DNA of 64,000 bases from Hyphomicrobiales bacterium (GTDB lineage Bacteria > Pseudomonadota > Alphaproteobacteria > Rhizobiales > Xanthobacteraceae): the NCBI GenBank assembly GCA_003169835.1, contig PNAI01000035.1, positions 1 to 64,000 on the forward strand. Reading direction: 5' to 3'. The notes under the pieces are model-generated. The model had not been told where the DNA came from. It worked only from the letters and a program-made list of their open reading frames with translations, and did no database searches. A program made the translations under genes and the position numbers. This document shows positions 7,301-17,164 of this stretch, piece by piece. The first letter of the stretch is position 1. Each line of letters starts with the position of its first letter.

Positions 7301-9592
7301 ATGAAGATTGCATGCCTCGGCGGCGGGCCGGCGGGTCTCTACTTTGCCATCAGCATGAAGCTGCGCGATCCCGCGCACGATGTCACCGTGTTTGAGCGCA
7401 ACAAGCCCGACGACACGTTCGGCTGGGGCGTGGTGTTCTCCGACGAAACGCTAGACAATCTCGCCGTCAACGACGCGGTCAGCGCCGAAGCCATCCGCAG
7501 CCACTTTGCCTATTGGGACGATATCGCCGTTCATTACCGCGGGCAGCGTATCGTTTCGACTGGGCATGGCTTCTGCGGTATCGGGCGAAAACAATTGCTC
7601 ATCCTGCTGCAGCAGCGCGCGCGAGAATTGGGCGTTGATCTGCGCTTCGAGACCGAACTCGCGAGCGCAGTGGATCTCGCCAAGACGTACGATCTCGTTG
7701 TCGGCGCAGATGGGTTGAATTCAAAGGTGCGCAACGAACTTTCCCAGCACTTCAGCCCGGAAATCGATCTTCGCAAATGCAAGTTTGTCTGGCTGGGTAC
7801 GAAACAGAAATTCGACGACGCGTTTACGTTTATTTTCGAGGAGACCGAGCGCGGATGGGTGTGGGCGCACGCCTATCAGTTCGATGCGGATACCGCGACC
7901 TTCATCATAGAATGCTCTGAGGCGACGTGGGCGAAGTTCGGCTTCGGCGAGATGACGCAGGAGCAATCGATCGCGACCTGCGAGCGTATCTTTGCAAAAT
8001 ATCTCGGCGGCCAGAAGCTGATGTCCAATGCGCGCCACATGCGCGGTTCGGCCTGGCTCAATTTCCCGCGGGTGCTCTGCAAGAAATGGTCGCACGACAA
8101 TATCGTGCTCATGGGGGATGCCGCGGCAACCGCGCATTTTTCCATCGGTTCGGGCACCAAGCTCGCGATGGAAAGCGCGATCTCGATGGCTGAGTATCTG
8201 CACAGCGAACCGACGATGCAGGCGGCCTTCGAAAAATACGAGGACGCGCGCCGGTTCGAGGTGTTGCGGCTGCAATCGGCGGCGCGCAATTCGCTGGAAT
8301 GGTTCGAGGAGATCGAGCGCTATCTGCATCTCGATCCGGTACAGTTCAATTATTCGCTGCTGACACGTTCGCAGCGCATCAGCCACGAAAACCTGCGGTT
8401 GCGCGACAAGGCCTGGGTTGAGAGTGCCGAATCCTGGTTCCAGCGTCACGCCGGAAACAATGCGGCGGTCACGCGGCGGCCGATGTTCGCTCCGCTTAAG
8501 TTGCGAGAGCTGACGCTCAAGAATCGCATCGTCGTGTCGCCGATGGCGCAGTACCGGGCGGTCGAGGGCTGTCCAACCGATTGGCATCTCGTTCATTATG
8601 CCGAGCGCGCCAAAGGCGGCGCCGGATTGGTCACCATTGAGATGACATGCGTGAGTCCGGAGGGCCGGATTTCACCCGGTTGTACGGGCATGTATTCGGT
8701 CCAGCACGAGGCGGCGTGGAAGCGGATTGTCGATTTCGTGCACGCCGAGACGGACGCGAAGATTTGCTGCCAACTTGGGCATTCCGGCGCCAAGGGCTCA
8801 ACGCAGCTTGGCTGGGAAGAGTCGGATGCGCCGCTGAAGGAAGGCAACTGGCCGGTGATGTCGGCTTCCGACATTTTGTGGTCGGAACGCAACCAGCGGC
8901 CAAAAGCGATGGATCGTGCCGACATGAAACTTGTGCGCGAGCAGTTCGTAAGCGCGGCCGAAGCGGCACAGCGCGCCGGGTTCGACATGATCGAGCTGCA
9001 CTGCGCGCATGGCTATCTGCTGTCGTCCTTCATCACGCCGTTGACCAACAATCGCCGCGATGAGTATGGCGGGACGCTGGAAAACCGCATGCGTTATCCG
9101 CTGGAAATCTTTCATGCGGTGCGCGCGGTGTGGTCCGCTGGTAAGCCGATTTCGGTTCGCATTTCCGCCAACGACTGGGTTGGCGACGGCGGTATCCAGC
9201 CAAGCGATGCGGTCGAGATTGCGCGCATGCTGCAAGCTGCCGGCGTCGATATCTGCGATGTGTCAGCCGGACAGACGTCGGCGCGGGCACGTCCGGTTTA
9301 CGGCCGCATGTTTCAAACGCCATTCTCGGACCGCATTCGAAATGAGACCGGCATGGCGACCATGGCGGTCGGGAATATCTACGAACCCGATCACGTCAAT
9401 TCGATCCTGATGGCGGGGCGTGCCGATCTCGTGTGCTTGGCGCGGCCGCATCTTGCCGATCCGTATTGGACGCTGCATGCGGCCGCCGTACTTGGTGATC
9501 GCGGTGAAAGGTGGCCCGCGCCTTATTGCGCCGGGCGCGATCAGCTTTATCGGCTTTCTGCGCGCGGCGAGACCGCGGCCATTCGAGTTTAA
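7301..9592 (+). CDS. abmA: Anthraniloyl-CoA monooxygenase/reductase-type fusion flavoprotein
   Basis: A 763-residue two-domain flavoprotein. Residues 1 to about 380 form a class A FAD monooxygenase (dinucleotide motif [11 protein letters not shown] at the N-terminus, [20 protein letters not shown] near 270). From about 395 an Old Yellow Enzyme domain follows ([43 protein letters not shown]). This architecture belongs to 2-aminobenzoyl-CoA monooxygenase/reductase, which hydroxylates and then reduces the ring of anthraniloyl-CoA; salicylyl-CoA 5-hydroxylases share the N-domain. The ligase, crotonase, acyl-CoA dehydrogenase and RidA genes that follow favour the anthranilate pathway. It is the first gene of the operon. 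Confidence 0.88.
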   Translation: MKIACLGGGPAGLYFAISMKLRDPAHDVTVFERNKPDDTFGWGVVFSDETLDNLAVNDAVSAEAIRSHFAYWDDIAVHYRGQRIVSTGHGFCGIGRKQLLILLQQRARELGVDLRFETELASAVDLAKTYDLVVGADGLNSKVRNELSQHFSPEIDLRKCKFVWLGTKQKFDDAFTFIFEETERGWVWAHAYQFDADTATFIIECSEATWAKFGFGEMTQEQSIATCERIFAKYLGGQKLMSNARHMRGSAWLNFPRVLCKKWSHDNIVLMGDAAATAHFSIGSGTKLAMESAISMAEYLHSEPTMQAAFEKYEDARRFEVLRLQSAARNSLEWFEEIERYLHLDPVQFNYSLLTRSQRISHENLRLRDKAWVESAESWFQRHAGNNAAVTRRPMFAPLKLRELTLKNRIVVSPMAQYRAVEGCPTDWHLVHYAERAKGGAGLVTIEMTCVSPEGRISPGCTGMYSVQHEAAWKRIVDFVHAETDAKICCQLGHSGAKGSTQLGWEESDAPLKEGNWPVMSASDILWSERNQRPKAMDRADMKLVREQFVSAAEAAQRAGFDMIELHCAHGYLLSSFITPLTNNRRDEYGGTLENRMRYPLEIFHAVRAVWSAGKPISVRISANDWVGDGGIQPSDAVEIARMLQAAGVDICDVSAGQTSARARPVYGRMFQTPFSDRIRNETGMATMAVGNIYEPDHVNSILMAGRADLVCLARPHLADPYWTLHAAAVLGDRGERWPAPYCAGRDQLYRLSARGETAAIRV

Positions 9593-9595
9593 ACC

Positions 9596-10072
9596 ATGGT
9601 GAGCGCGCCGCTTTCATCCTCTCGTCAGAACGCCGACAGCAAGGCAAAGCTTCGCCTTTGGATCAGGCTTCTGCGCGCAAGCCGGTTGATCGAAGCCAAT
9701 GTGCGCGCGCGTTTGAAATCGCAGTTCAAGGCGACGCTGCCGCGCTTCGACGTGATGGCGGCGCTCTATCGCAAGCGCGACGGCATGCTGATGAGCGAGA
9801 TTTCCCGCTTTCTCATGGTGTCGAATGGCAACGTCACCGGCATTGTCGATCGGCTTGTATTGGATCGGCTGGTGGTGCGATCGCAGCGCAACGGCGATCG
9901 CCGTACGTCGTTTATCAGCCTTACCGGCAAGGGCCGGAGCATGTTCGAGGCGATGGCGCGCGCGCATCAGGGTTGGATCGATGAATTGCTGGACGATGTG
10001 ACGATCAAAGACGCGACCGAACTTTCGGTGAAACTGAAATCTTTCCGCAGCAATTGGGAGGGCGAGGCATGA
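9596..10072 (+). CDS. MarR family transcriptional regulator
   Basis: A 158-residue winged-helix protein. The MarR core is visible: [19 protein letters not shown], the recognition helix [14 protein letters not shown], the wing [14 protein letters not shown] and a C-terminal dimerisation helix. It starts three bases after the monooxygenase stop and its stop overlaps the next gene (ATGA), so it is co-transcribed with the catabolic genes. MarR members in aryl-CoA pathways often release DNA on binding the CoA thioester; here the palindromes at 7220-7249 are the likely operator. Confidence 0.88.
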   Translation: MVSAPLSSSRQNADSKAKLRLWIRLLRASRLIEANVRARLKSQFKATLPRFDVMAALYRKRDGMLMSEISRFLMVSNGNVTGIVDRLVLDRLVVRSQRNGDRRTSFISLTGKGRSMFEAMARAHQGWIDELLDDVTIKDATELSVKLKSFRSNWEGEA

Positions 10073-10881
10073 GCAAGAAATTTGAGCGCAATCCCAAGCA
10101 TTTTAATTGGCGGTTGGAAAAAGATATTGCCGTCATCCAGCTCAACCGGCCGGAGCGAAAAAATCCGCTGACGTTCGATTCCTATGCCGAGCTGCGCGAC
10201 ACTTTTCGCGATCTGAGATACGCCGACGACGTTCATGCGGTGGTGTTCCTGCCCAATGGCGGGAATTTCTGCTCGGGCGGCGATGTGAACGATATCATCG
10301 GGCCGCTGGTTGCGATGGACATGAAGGAGCTGCTGGCGTTCACCCGTATGACCGGGGACTTGGTCAAGGCCATGCTTCATTGCGGCAAGCCAATCATTTC
10401 CGCGGTCGATGGGGTGGCGGTCGGCGCCGGCGCGATCATTGCCATGGCTTCCGATTTGCGCATCGCGACGCCTGAGGCGCAGACGGCTTTCTTGTTCACG
10501 CGCGTTGGTCTTGCCGGTTGCGACATGGGCGCTTGCGCGATGCTCCCGCGCATCATTGGGCAGGGACGGGCGGCTGAGCTCCTCTACACCGGCCGTGCAA
10601 TGACCGCGCAGGAGGGTGAACGCTGGGGATTTTTCAATAGACTGGTTGCGGCCGATGCGCTGGAAAAAGAGGCGCTGGATTTGGCGCGCCGGATTGCGGC
10701 GGGTCCGAATTTTGCCCACGGCATTACCAAGACCCAGCTCAATCAGGAATGGTCGATGAGTCTTGAGCAGGCGATTGAAGCGGAAGCGCAGGCGCAGGCG
10801 ATCTGTATGCAGACGAAGGATTTTGAGCGCGCCTACCGCGCGTTTGTCGCCAAGGAAAAACCGGTGTTCGAGGGCAATTGA
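10069..10881 (+). CDS. Crotonase-fold protein lacking both hydratase glutamates
   Basis: A 270-residue crotonase/enoyl-CoA hydratase-family protein with the oxyanion-hole motif FCSGGDV near residue 70 and [15 protein letters not shown]. Aligning by eye with enoyl-CoA hydratase, the two catalytic Glu positions are Ile and Phe, while an Asp occurs in GLAGCDMGA, as in dienoyl-CoA isomerase-like members. It is therefore probably an isomerase, hydrolase or ring-opening lyase acting on the dearomatised CoA ester rather than a simple hydratase. It is coupled to marR by ATGA and to the next gene by TGATG. Confidence 0.83.
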   Translation: MSKKFERNPKHFNWRLEKDIAVIQLNRPERKNPLTFDSYAELRDTFRDLRYADDVHAVVFLPNGGNFCSGGDVNDIIGPLVAMDMKELLAFTRMTGDLVKAMLHCGKPIISAVDGVAVGAGAIIAMASDLRIATPEAQTAFLFTRVGLAGCDMGACAMLPRIIGQGRAAELLYTGRAMTAQEGERWGFFNRLVAADALEKEALDLARRIAAGPNFAHGITKTQLNQEWSMSLEQAIEAEAQAQAICMQTKDFERAYRAFVAKEKPVFEGN

Positions 10882-12029
10882 TGTCCGACAAGAGCTTCCT
10901 CGCCTGGCCGTTCTTCGAGGACCGTCATCGCGTCCTCGCGAAAGACGTTGAGCGTTGGAGTGCGGCCAATCTTCCTGTCGCACACGGCGATGTGGATGCG
11001 GCCTGCCGCGAACTTGTCATGAAGCTCGGACGCGATGGCTGGCTTGATCACAGCGCGATCGATCCGGCTTCTCCGGGCAATCTGGATGTGCGGACGCTTT
11101 GCCTGATCCGGGAAACGCTCGCCCGGTACGATGGGCTTGCTGATTTCGCTTTCGCCATGCAGGGGCTCGGTGCGGGCGCCATCAGTCTTTTCGGGACGGG
11201 AGAGCAACGCCTATGGCTCAGGCGCACTCGGGCGGGCAAGGCCATCGCGGCGTTCGCGTTGTCGGAGCCAAAGTCTGGCTCCGACGTCGCGAATATGGAA
11301 ATGACGGCAACGCGCGACGGCGATCGCTACATCCTTGATGGCGAGAAGACGTGGATATCGAATGGCGGCATTGCGGACTTCTATGTGGTTTTCGCGCGCA
11401 CCGGGGAAGCGCCGGGCGCCAAAGGAATTTCCGCTTTTCTGGTGCCCGCCGATTTGAAGGGATTCTCGATCGCCGAGCGCATCGATGTCATTGCGCCTCA
11501 TCCGTTGGCGCGGATCAAATTCAGCAATGCGCGAATTCCAGGATCCGCGATGATCGGGGCGCCGGGAGATGGCTTCAAGATCGCCATGTCGGTGCTCGAC
11601 GTCTTTCGCTCGACCGTGGGTGCGGCAGCGCTCGGTTTTGCCCGGCGGGCCTTAGATGAATCACTTGCGCGCGTACGCACGCGCGAATTGTTTGGTGCGC
11701 CAATGTCCGAATTGCAGATGGTGCAAGCGCAAATCGCCGAAATGGCGGTCGATGTCGATGCGGCGGCATTGCTCGTTTATCGCGCCGCCTGGACCAAGGA
11801 CATGGGCGTGCCGCGCGTCACGCGTGAGGCGGCGATGGCAAAGCTTTTTGCAACCGACCGGGCGCAGGACGTGATCGACAAAGCCGTTCAGCTTCACGGC
11901 GGCGACGGCGTGCGCCAAGGGCGCATCATGGAAAGGCTCTATCGCGAAATTCGGGCGCTGCGGATTTATGAGGGCGCGTCCGAGGTGCAAAAAGTCGTCA
12001 TTGCAAGACAGATGCTAGCGGGGGGATGA
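10881..12029 (+). CDS. Acyl-CoA dehydrogenase
   Basis: A 382-residue flavoprotein of the acyl-CoA dehydrogenase family: [14 protein letters not shown] in the middle domain, [19 protein letters not shown], then the C-terminal [10 protein letters not shown] and [19 protein letters not shown]. The Glu in YEGAS is at the catalytic-base position of medium-chain-type enzymes. The start at 10881 overlaps the preceding stop (TGATG), and the end overlaps the CoA-ligase start (ATGA). In the operon it would dehydrogenate an alicyclic or ring-opened CoA intermediate and pass electrons to ETF. Homologous genes are known in anthraniloyl-CoA clusters. Confidence 0.9.
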   Translation: MSDKSFLAWPFFEDRHRVLAKDVERWSAANLPVAHGDVDAACRELVMKLGRDGWLDHSAIDPASPGNLDVRTLCLIRETLARYDGLADFAFAMQGLGAGAISLFGTGEQRLWLRRTRAGKAIAAFALSEPKSGSDVANMEMTATRDGDRYILDGEKTWISNGGIADFYVVFARTGEAPGAKGISAFLVPADLKGFSIAERIDVIAPHPLARIKFSNARIPGSAMIGAPGDGFKIAMSVLDVFRSTVGAAALGFARRALDESLARVRTRELFGAPMSELQMVQAQIAEMAVDVDAAALLVYRAAWTKDMGVPRVTREAAMAKLFATDRAQDVIDKAVQLHGGDGVRQGRIMERLYREIRALRIYEGASEVQKVVIARQMLAGG

Positions 12030-13654
12030 CCATGCTTGGGCGCAGCGCGCATCTCGATACATTCAGCCGTGACAAGCTTCCGCCCTTCGACCAGTGGCCG
12101 GAGTTTCCGCTTGATGGATTTGAATATCCAGAGAGTTTGAATGCCGCGGTTGAGTTGACAGATCGATTGGTCGCGCGCGGGTTCGGCGATCGTGTTGCGT
12201 TGATCGGAAACGGCCGCCAGCGCACCTACAAGGAACTCTCCGACTGGACCAATCGGATCGCGCGGGCGTTGGTGGAAGATTACGGCATCAAGCCGGGCAA
12301 CCGCGTCCTGATCCGCTCGGCCAACAATCCGGCGATGGTGGCCTGCTGGCTTGCCGCGACCAAGGCGGGCGCGGTTGTGGTCAACACCATGCCGATGCTT
12401 CGCTCCATTGAACTCAGCAAGATTGTCGATAAGGCGGAGATCAGCCTGGCACTCTGCGACACACGGCTGATGGACGAACTTGTAGCCTGTGCCAAGGACA
12501 GCCGGTTCCTCAAGAAAGTGATCGGTTTCGATGGCACCGCCAATCACGACGCAGAGCTTGATCGTGTTGCGCTGAGCAAGCCCGTGACCTTCAAGGCGGT
12601 CGAGACTGGGCGCGATGACGTGGCGCTCTTGGGATTCACCTCCGGCACCACGGGCGAGCCCAAGGCGACCATGCATTTCCATCGCGATCTGCTGATCATT
12701 GCCGATGGTTATGCCAAGGAAATCCTGCAGGTGATGCCCGAGGACATATTCGTCGGCTCGCCGCCGCTCGCATTCACTTTCGGCCTCGGCGGGCTTGCGA
12801 TTTTTCCATTGCGATTTGGGGCGACGGCGACGCTGCTGGAAAATGCTTCACCAGCGAATATGATCGAAATCATCGAGACCTATAAGGCGACCATCGTTTT
12901 TACCGCGCCCACGGCCTATCGGGTGATGCTTGCGGCGATGGACGGCGGGGCAAATTTGTCTTCGGTGAGGATGGCGGTATCGGCCGGTGAAACATTGCCA
13001 GCGCCGGTTTTCAGGGATTGGATCAAGAAAACGGGAAAACCGATTCTCGACGGCATCGGCGCGACCGAGATGCTGCATATTTTCATCTCCAATCGGCTGC
13101 AAGATGCTGCGCCGGCTTCGACGGGCCGTCCGGTCGCCGGGTATCAAGCCAAGATTGTCGATGACGACATGAAGGAGAAGCCGCGCGGTGAAGTCGGCCG
13201 TCTTGCGGTGCGCGGCCCGACCGGTTGCCGCTATCTCGCGGACGATCGGCAAAAGAAATACGTCAGCGGCGGCTGGAATCTGACGGGGGATGCATTCATT
13301 CAAGATGCCGATGGCTATTTCCATTTCGCGGCCCGCACGGACGATATGATTATTTCCTCCGGCTACAACATTGCCGGGCCGGAAGTTGAGGCGGCGCTGC
13401 TGTCGCATTCGGACGTGAAAGAATGCGCGGTCATCGGCGTGCCGGATGAAGAGCGCGGGCAGATCGTGGAAGCGCATGTGGTGTTGAAGGAGGGCGTCGC
13501 CGCCGACTCAAATACTACGCGCAAGCTGCAGGATCACGTCAAGGCAACGATCGCGCCGTTCAAATACCCCCGATCGGTGAAATTCGCCGACGCGTTGCCG
13601 AAAACGCAGACCGGCAAGATTCAACGCTTCCGGTTGAAGCAGAAAGCGCAATGA
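12026..13654 (+). CDS. Aryl-CoA ligase, probably 2-aminobenzoate/benzoate-CoA ligase
   Basis: A 542-residue adenylate-forming enzyme. Motifs in order: [15 protein letters not shown] (phosphate loop, near 205), [12 protein letters not shown] (A5-like), [22 protein letters not shown] (A7/A8 hinge), and the C-terminal catalytic lysine region [12 protein letters not shown]. The [11 protein letters not shown] segment is typical of benzoate- and aminobenzoate-CoA ligases, which make the aryl-CoA substrate of the monooxygenase. It overlaps the dehydrogenase gene by four bases. Anthranilate is the likely substrate from context; benzoate or salicylate cannot be excluded. Confidence 0.88.
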   Translation: MTMLGRSAHLDTFSRDKLPPFDQWPEFPLDGFEYPESLNAAVELTDRLVARGFGDRVALIGNGRQRTYKELSDWTNRIARALVEDYGIKPGNRVLIRSANNPAMVACWLAATKAGAVVVNTMPMLRSIELSKIVDKAEISLALCDTRLMDELVACAKDSRFLKKVIGFDGTANHDAELDRVALSKPVTFKAVETGRDDVALLGFTSGTTGEPKATMHFHRDLLIIADGYAKEILQVMPEDIFVGSPPLAFTFGLGGLAIFPLRFGATATLLENASPANMIEIIETYKATIVFTAPTAYRVMLAAMDGGANLSSVRMAVSAGETLPAPVFRDWIKKTGKPILDGIGATEMLHIFISNRLQDAAPASTGRPVAGYQAKIVDDDMKEKPRGEVGRLAVRGPTGCRYLADDRQKKYVSGGWNLTGDAFIQDADGYFHFAARTDDMIISSGYNIAGPEVEAALLSHSDVKECAVIGVPDEERGQIVEAHVVLKEGVAADSNTTRKLQDHVKATIAPFKYPRSVKFADALPKTQTGKIQRFRLKQKAQ

Positions 13655-13682
13655 AGATGCATTTTGCAGCAAGGCAAAACAA

Positions 13683-14096
13683 ATGACGCATACGCCGCAT
13701 CAGTTTCTGCATCCGCGAAACTGGAAGACAACTAAGGGCTATGCCAACGGTGTCGCGGCCGAGGGGCGCATGGTTTTTCTGGCCGGTCAGATCGGATGGA
13801 ATGCCGAGCAGAAGTTCGAAAGCCTGGATTTCGTCGCGCAGACACGCCAAGCCTTGCGCAATATTGTCGCTATCGTGCAAGAGGCCGGCGGCAACGCGGA
13901 GCACGTCACGCGACTGACTTGGTTCGTCACCGACAAGAAGGAATATCTCTCGCGGCTTGCGGAAGTGGGCGAAGCCTATCGCAGCGTGATGGGAAAGCAT
14001 TTCCCGGCCATGACCATGGTCCAGGTGGCGGGGCTGATCGAAGATGACGCGAAGATTGAAATCGAGGCCTTGGCGGTTGTGCCGCATCGAGACTAG
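13683..14096 (+). CDS. RidA (YjgF/YER057c) family protein
   Basis: A 137-residue RidA-type trimeric protein, recognised from GRMVFLAGQIGWNAEQKF, QTRQALRNIVAIVQEAGG and the C-terminal FPAMTMVQVAGLIEDDAKIEIEALAV. Family members hydrolyse enamines or imines. That fits the pathway: the product of an anthraniloyl-CoA monooxygenase/reductase keeps its amino group next to a ring double bond and must lose ammonia. The usual active-site Arg of canonical RidA is not obvious here, so activity is uncertain. It follows the ligase by 28 bases. Confidence 0.83.
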   Translation: MTHTPHQFLHPRNWKTTKGYANGVAAEGRMVFLAGQIGWNAEQKFESLDFVAQTRQALRNIVAIVQEAGGNAEHVTRLTWFVTDKKEYLSRLAEVGEAYRSVMGKHFPAMTMVQVAGLIEDDAKIEIEALAVVPHRD

Positions 14097-14218
14097 AGCC
14101 GGCGCGGGCATTTACATACCGTTTCTCTACGCGCGAGTTTTCGCTTGGCATGGGCATCGTGCTAATGGGATGATGGCTGCGGGCTCTGGTCTGGAATTGA
14201 CGGCGCGAGCGAGGGTTT

Positions 14219-15295
14219 ATGGAATTTGGAATTCTGTTCACGTCGCATCCGAATACCGAGGCTGAACCGTATCCTCATCGCGATGTACATGCGCGGGTGA
14301 CGAAGCAGATTCTGCGCGCCGATGAGCTCGGTTTCGATTACGCCTGGCTAGCGGAGCATCATTTCAGCAACGAATACGGCATCATGCCCGATGTCTTTGT
14401 CTATGCGGGCTACCTCGCTGCGTTGACCAAGCGGATCAAGATCGGCACCGCGGTGGTGACGTTGCCGCTCGCCAATCCGCTGCGTGTCGCCGAGAACACC
14501 GCCTTTGTCGATGTCTTGAGCAACGGGCGGTTCCAGCTCGGCCTTGGCTCAGGCTATCGGCAATACGAATTCGAAGGGTTCGGCGCGGATTTTGAGGGGC
14601 GGCGCGACGTGCAGGAAGAAGCGTTGCCGGTGCTGATGGAGCTGTTCCACAAGAAACGCGTCACGCATCAGGGCAAGCGCTTCAAGTTCAAGGTCGATGG
14701 TGCGTATGAATTGTTTCCGCATCCGGTGCAGCAGCCGCATCCGCCCATCTTCCTTGCGGGCGCGACGGAACGTTCGATCGGGTTGGCCGGGCGCATGGGA
14801 TTTGGCCTCTTTCTTTCAAGCTGGACGCCGAATGCGGAATTGGCGCGCCAGACAAAAGTCTATCGCGCCGCGCTCGAAGAGACGCCGCCGGAGTTGCAGA
14901 AAAATCCGGCGCGCGGGCATGTCGACATCGCGCGCTGGGTCTATGTGGCGGAGACGGATGCCAAGGCCAAGCGCGAAAGCGAAGTCGGCATCATGCGTAA
15001 CCTCCATCATTTCTCCAGCGGTCATACGTCCGGCTACCTCGGTACGGTCTCGCAAGATGTGGGTTCCAACCAGCGCGATTATGATGCTCTCACGCGCGAT
15101 ATCATCTTGCATGGCTCACCCGGGACGGTGGTGGAGAAGATCGAGACGCTGCGCGCGATGACGGGTGTGGAGTCAATCATGCTGCATTATCCGCCGTGGT
15201 ACGGCACGGAGAAGGCGATCGCCTCGCTTGAAATGTTTGCCGGTGAAGTGATTCCGAAATTTAGATCGGATGCCAGGGTCAAGATACGCGCGTGA
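14219..15295 (+). CDS. LLM-class flavin-dependent oxidoreductase (bacterial luciferase-like)
   Basis: A 358-residue luciferase-like monooxygenase: MEFGILFTSHP at the N-terminus, DYAWLAEHHF near residue 45, KIGTAVVTLPLANPLRVAEN, NGRFQLGLGSGY and a C-terminal GSPGTVVEKIETL. Members use reduced FMN from a partner reductase and include luciferases, alkanesulfonate monooxygenases and type II Baeyer-Villiger enzymes. It lies 122 bases after ridA with the same orientation. A role in oxidising the non-aromatic ring ketone of the pathway is attractive but is only inference. No dedicated flavin reductase gene is adjacent. Confidence 0.85.
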   Translation: MEFGILFTSHPNTEAEPYPHRDVHARVTKQILRADELGFDYAWLAEHHFSNEYGIMPDVFVYAGYLAALTKRIKIGTAVVTLPLANPLRVAENTAFVDVLSNGRFQLGLGSGYRQYEFEGFGADFEGRRDVQEEALPVLMELFHKKRVTHQGKRFKFKVDGAYELFPHPVQQPHPPIFLAGATERSIGLAGRMGFGLFLSSWTPNAELARQTKVYRAALEETPPELQKNPARGHVDIARWVYVAETDAKAKRESEVGIMRNLHHFSSGHTSGYLGTVSQDVGSNQRDYDALTRDIILHGSPGTVVEKIETLRAMTGVESIMLHYPPWYGTEKAIASLEMFAGEVIPKFRSDARVKIRA

Positions 15296-15329
15296 CCGGC
15301 GAGCGCCAGCCAAGGCTAGGGGAAGATTG

Positions 15330-15728
15330 ATGCGTCCAATACCGTTGGGAGCAAAGGGGACCTTTTCGCTTTTGGTCAAACCTGAGAATCTCGCCAGCCA
15401 ATTCAAGGACGCAATGTTGCCGCCGGTGTTCGCGACGCCGTACATGGTGTTGCTCATGGAAAACGCAGCGCTCAATGCGATTCGGCCATATCTAGACAAG
15501 GGCGAAAGCGCAGTCGGGACCGCCGTCAATATCCGGCATCTGGCGGCAACGCCCGTCGGACATGGCGTGCGAGCCGAGGCGGAGGTGACTGAAGTCGACG
15601 GGAGACGAATCGAATTCAACGTGACCGCGAGTGACGATCTTGAAGTGATCGGAAGCGGTACGCACGAAAGAATGGTGATTGATCTTGCCCGGTTCGGCCA
15701 AAGTCTCGCCAAGAAGAACAAGCGTTAG
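15330..15728 (+). CDS. FlK-like acyl-CoA thioesterase (hotdog fold)
   Basis: A 132-residue thioesterase related to fluoroacetyl-CoA thioesterase FlK. The segment PPVFATPYMVLLMENAA and the later VNIRHLAATPVGHGV match that group. Thr36, Glu44 and His70 keep exactly the spacing of the FlK triad (Thr42, Glu50, His76). Related thioesterases often clear stalled CoA esters in aromatic pathways. The start at 15330 has AGGGGAAG at good distance; an upstream ATG at 15270 would add a basic tail overlapping the LLM gene. It closes the catabolic gene run. Confidence 0.82.
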   Translation: MRPIPLGAKGTFSLLVKPENLASQFKDAMLPPVFATPYMVLLMENAALNAIRPYLDKGESAVGTAVNIRHLAATPVGHGVRAEAEVTEVDGRRIEFNVTASDDLEVIGSGTHERMVIDLARFGQSLAKKNKR

Positions 15729-15862
15729 CTGCGAGGCGAAAGTTGAAATGTGGATTTGTGACTTTCAACTTGCCGATCATAGTCGATGGTTGCATTCTGG
15801 GTTTTCACAGAGCTGAGCTGTCTTTCTAAAAATTTTTCGGACAAAAGACTTGGGAGAGGATT

Positions 15863-16264
15863 ATGAGCAATCCAAATGTGGCCATGGTGCAGGGCCTGTA
15901 TGCCACCTTTGGCCGCGCGGACGTCGCTGCCATACTCGCTGTGCTTGATCCCAACGTCGATTGGACGGTGAACGGACGCAGCAGTGACTATCCGGTGTTT
16001 GGGAATTGGAAGACGCCGGCTGGGGTGCAGGATTTTTTCAAGCTCGTGGCGGAATACGAGAATTTCACTGAATTCTCGCCGCGGGATATCTACGCGGCCG
16101 ATGACAAGGTCTTTGTGCTCGGTCACTACGCTGGCAAAATCAACAAGACCGGCAAGTCCTATGCGAGCGATTGGATCCACATCTTCACCGTCCGCAACGG
16201 CAAAGTGCTGAGCTTCCGCGAATTCAACGACAGCCATCAATTTGTCGCAGCCTACCGCGGCTGA
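15863..16264 (+). CDS. NTF2-like/SnoaL-like protein
   Basis: A 133-residue cone-fold protein: NVAMVQGLYATFGRADVAAI at the start, LDPNVDWTVNG, then FKLVAEYENFTEFSPRDI and a C-terminal sheet ending in SFREFNDSHQFVAAY. This is the ketosteroid isomerase-related (SnoaL-like) family, whose members range from isomerases and cyclases to ligand binders. The ATG is preceded by GGGAGAGG. It has its own 134-base upstream gap and is convergent with the next gene, so it is probably a separate unit. Function unknown. Confidence 0.8.
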   Translation: MSNPNVAMVQGLYATFGRADVAAILAVLDPNVDWTVNGRSSDYPVFGNWKTPAGVQDFFKLVAEYENFTEFSPRDIYAADDKVFVLGHYAGKINKTGKSYASDWIHIFTVRNGKVLSFREFNDSHQFVAAYRG

Positions 16265-16360
16265 TTGAAGAGCCGTCGCGAAAATTTCCGGTCGCACGAA
16301 TTGCGCGGCTCGTCATCAAATGACAAGCACTAACGCGAGCCGACGCTCATCGTCGTGGTG

Positions 16361-16807
16361 TTACTTGAGCGCGACCTGGAGGCCGCTCAGATCGAGTTGC
16401 ACTTCCAGGCCAACCTGTCTGCCGCGCAGCACCAGAACGACGCCCTTCGTATTCTTCAATTTTGCAGTTTTTCTGCCGCTCACGACGGCGTAACCGGCCT
16501 CCGTCGCCCCGTAGGTTCCGGAAATATCCGACGCTTTGCTCAAGTTTTGCACCGTGCCGGAAAGCTCGGCCTTCGACGCGCCAAACGTTGCGCCGAGACT
16601 GACGCCGCCGATGTTTAGCGGGTAGCGTTTGCCCTGATAGACCAGCGTGCCGCTGCCGCCCGAAACGCCGACAATGAATCCGGCATTTACAAAAGTAATG
16701 TAAATTTCGGGCGGCTTTTGATCTTGCGCGTAGGACGGTGTGGCCAAAGGAATGAGCGCGATCAGCATGATCGCCGCGGCTCGAATCGCAGTGAAAAGAT
16801 GCGACAT
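16361..16807 (-). CDS. Small exported protein of unknown function
   Basis: A 148-residue protein with a clear Sec signal peptide (hydrophobic core AIMLIALIPLATPSYAQ, predicted cleavage after YAQ). The mature part is Gly- and beta-rich: VGVSGGSGTLVYQGKRYPLN, then VSLGATFGASKAELSGTVQN. I recognise the general look of periplasmic or outer-membrane-associated beta proteins but no specific family. The start at 16807 is supported by GGGAGG five bases upstream; longer frames to 16903 lack such a site. It stands alone between convergent and divergent neighbours. Confidence 0.7.
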   Translation of the reverse strand: MSHLFTAIRAAAIMLIALIPLATPSYAQDQKPPEIYITFVNAGFIVGVSGGSGTLVYQGKRYPLNIGGVSLGATFGASKAELSGTVQNLSKASDISGTYGATEAGYAVVSGRKTAKLKNTKGVVLVLRGRQVGLEVQLDLSGLQVALK

Positions 16808-17164
16808 GTCTACCTCCCGGTTATGTCCTGTTTCGCTTTTGGGCGACAAGAGGAGTGCCGCGCTGGCAAGACACCATTGCCTCCCCCGACCCGAAGCGGC
16901 CATTGAGAACCAGCTTCAAGACGGCAAAAGGATTTCACGACCTGGGGTGCCCCGCAAGCCGGATACGGTAACAATTTACTAACCATGACCGGTGCTGGTG
17001 AGGTTGGATCGAAACAAATTTCCAATTCTCCGGCGTTAGGTTGATCGCGCCGACGTGGCTAACAGATATCGAACTTGATTCTCGAAGCCCGTTGGCCGGG
17101 TGTTACGTTTTCAGTGGGCTGTCCCTGTAAGCACCGGACGGCGAATTTCCGCATGTGACGGTGT
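16808..17164. other. Divergent intergenic region with a weak CtrA-like box
   Basis: This 357-base gap separates the exported-protein gene and the GGDEF/EAL gene, so it should hold both promoters. GTAACAATTTACTAACC at 16968-16984 has the spacing of a CtrA box (TTAA-N7-TTAA) with one mismatch in each half. No ORF is convincing. Confidence 0.35.

Noticed and set aside
7721-8596. 291-codon minus-strand ORF within the monooxygenase gene
   Set aside because: Antisense to the FAD domain; composition is Arg/His-rich shadow sequence.
9967-10983. 338-codon minus-strand ORF opposite marR and the crotonase gene
   Set aside because: It crosses two well-supported genes and shows no family resemblance.
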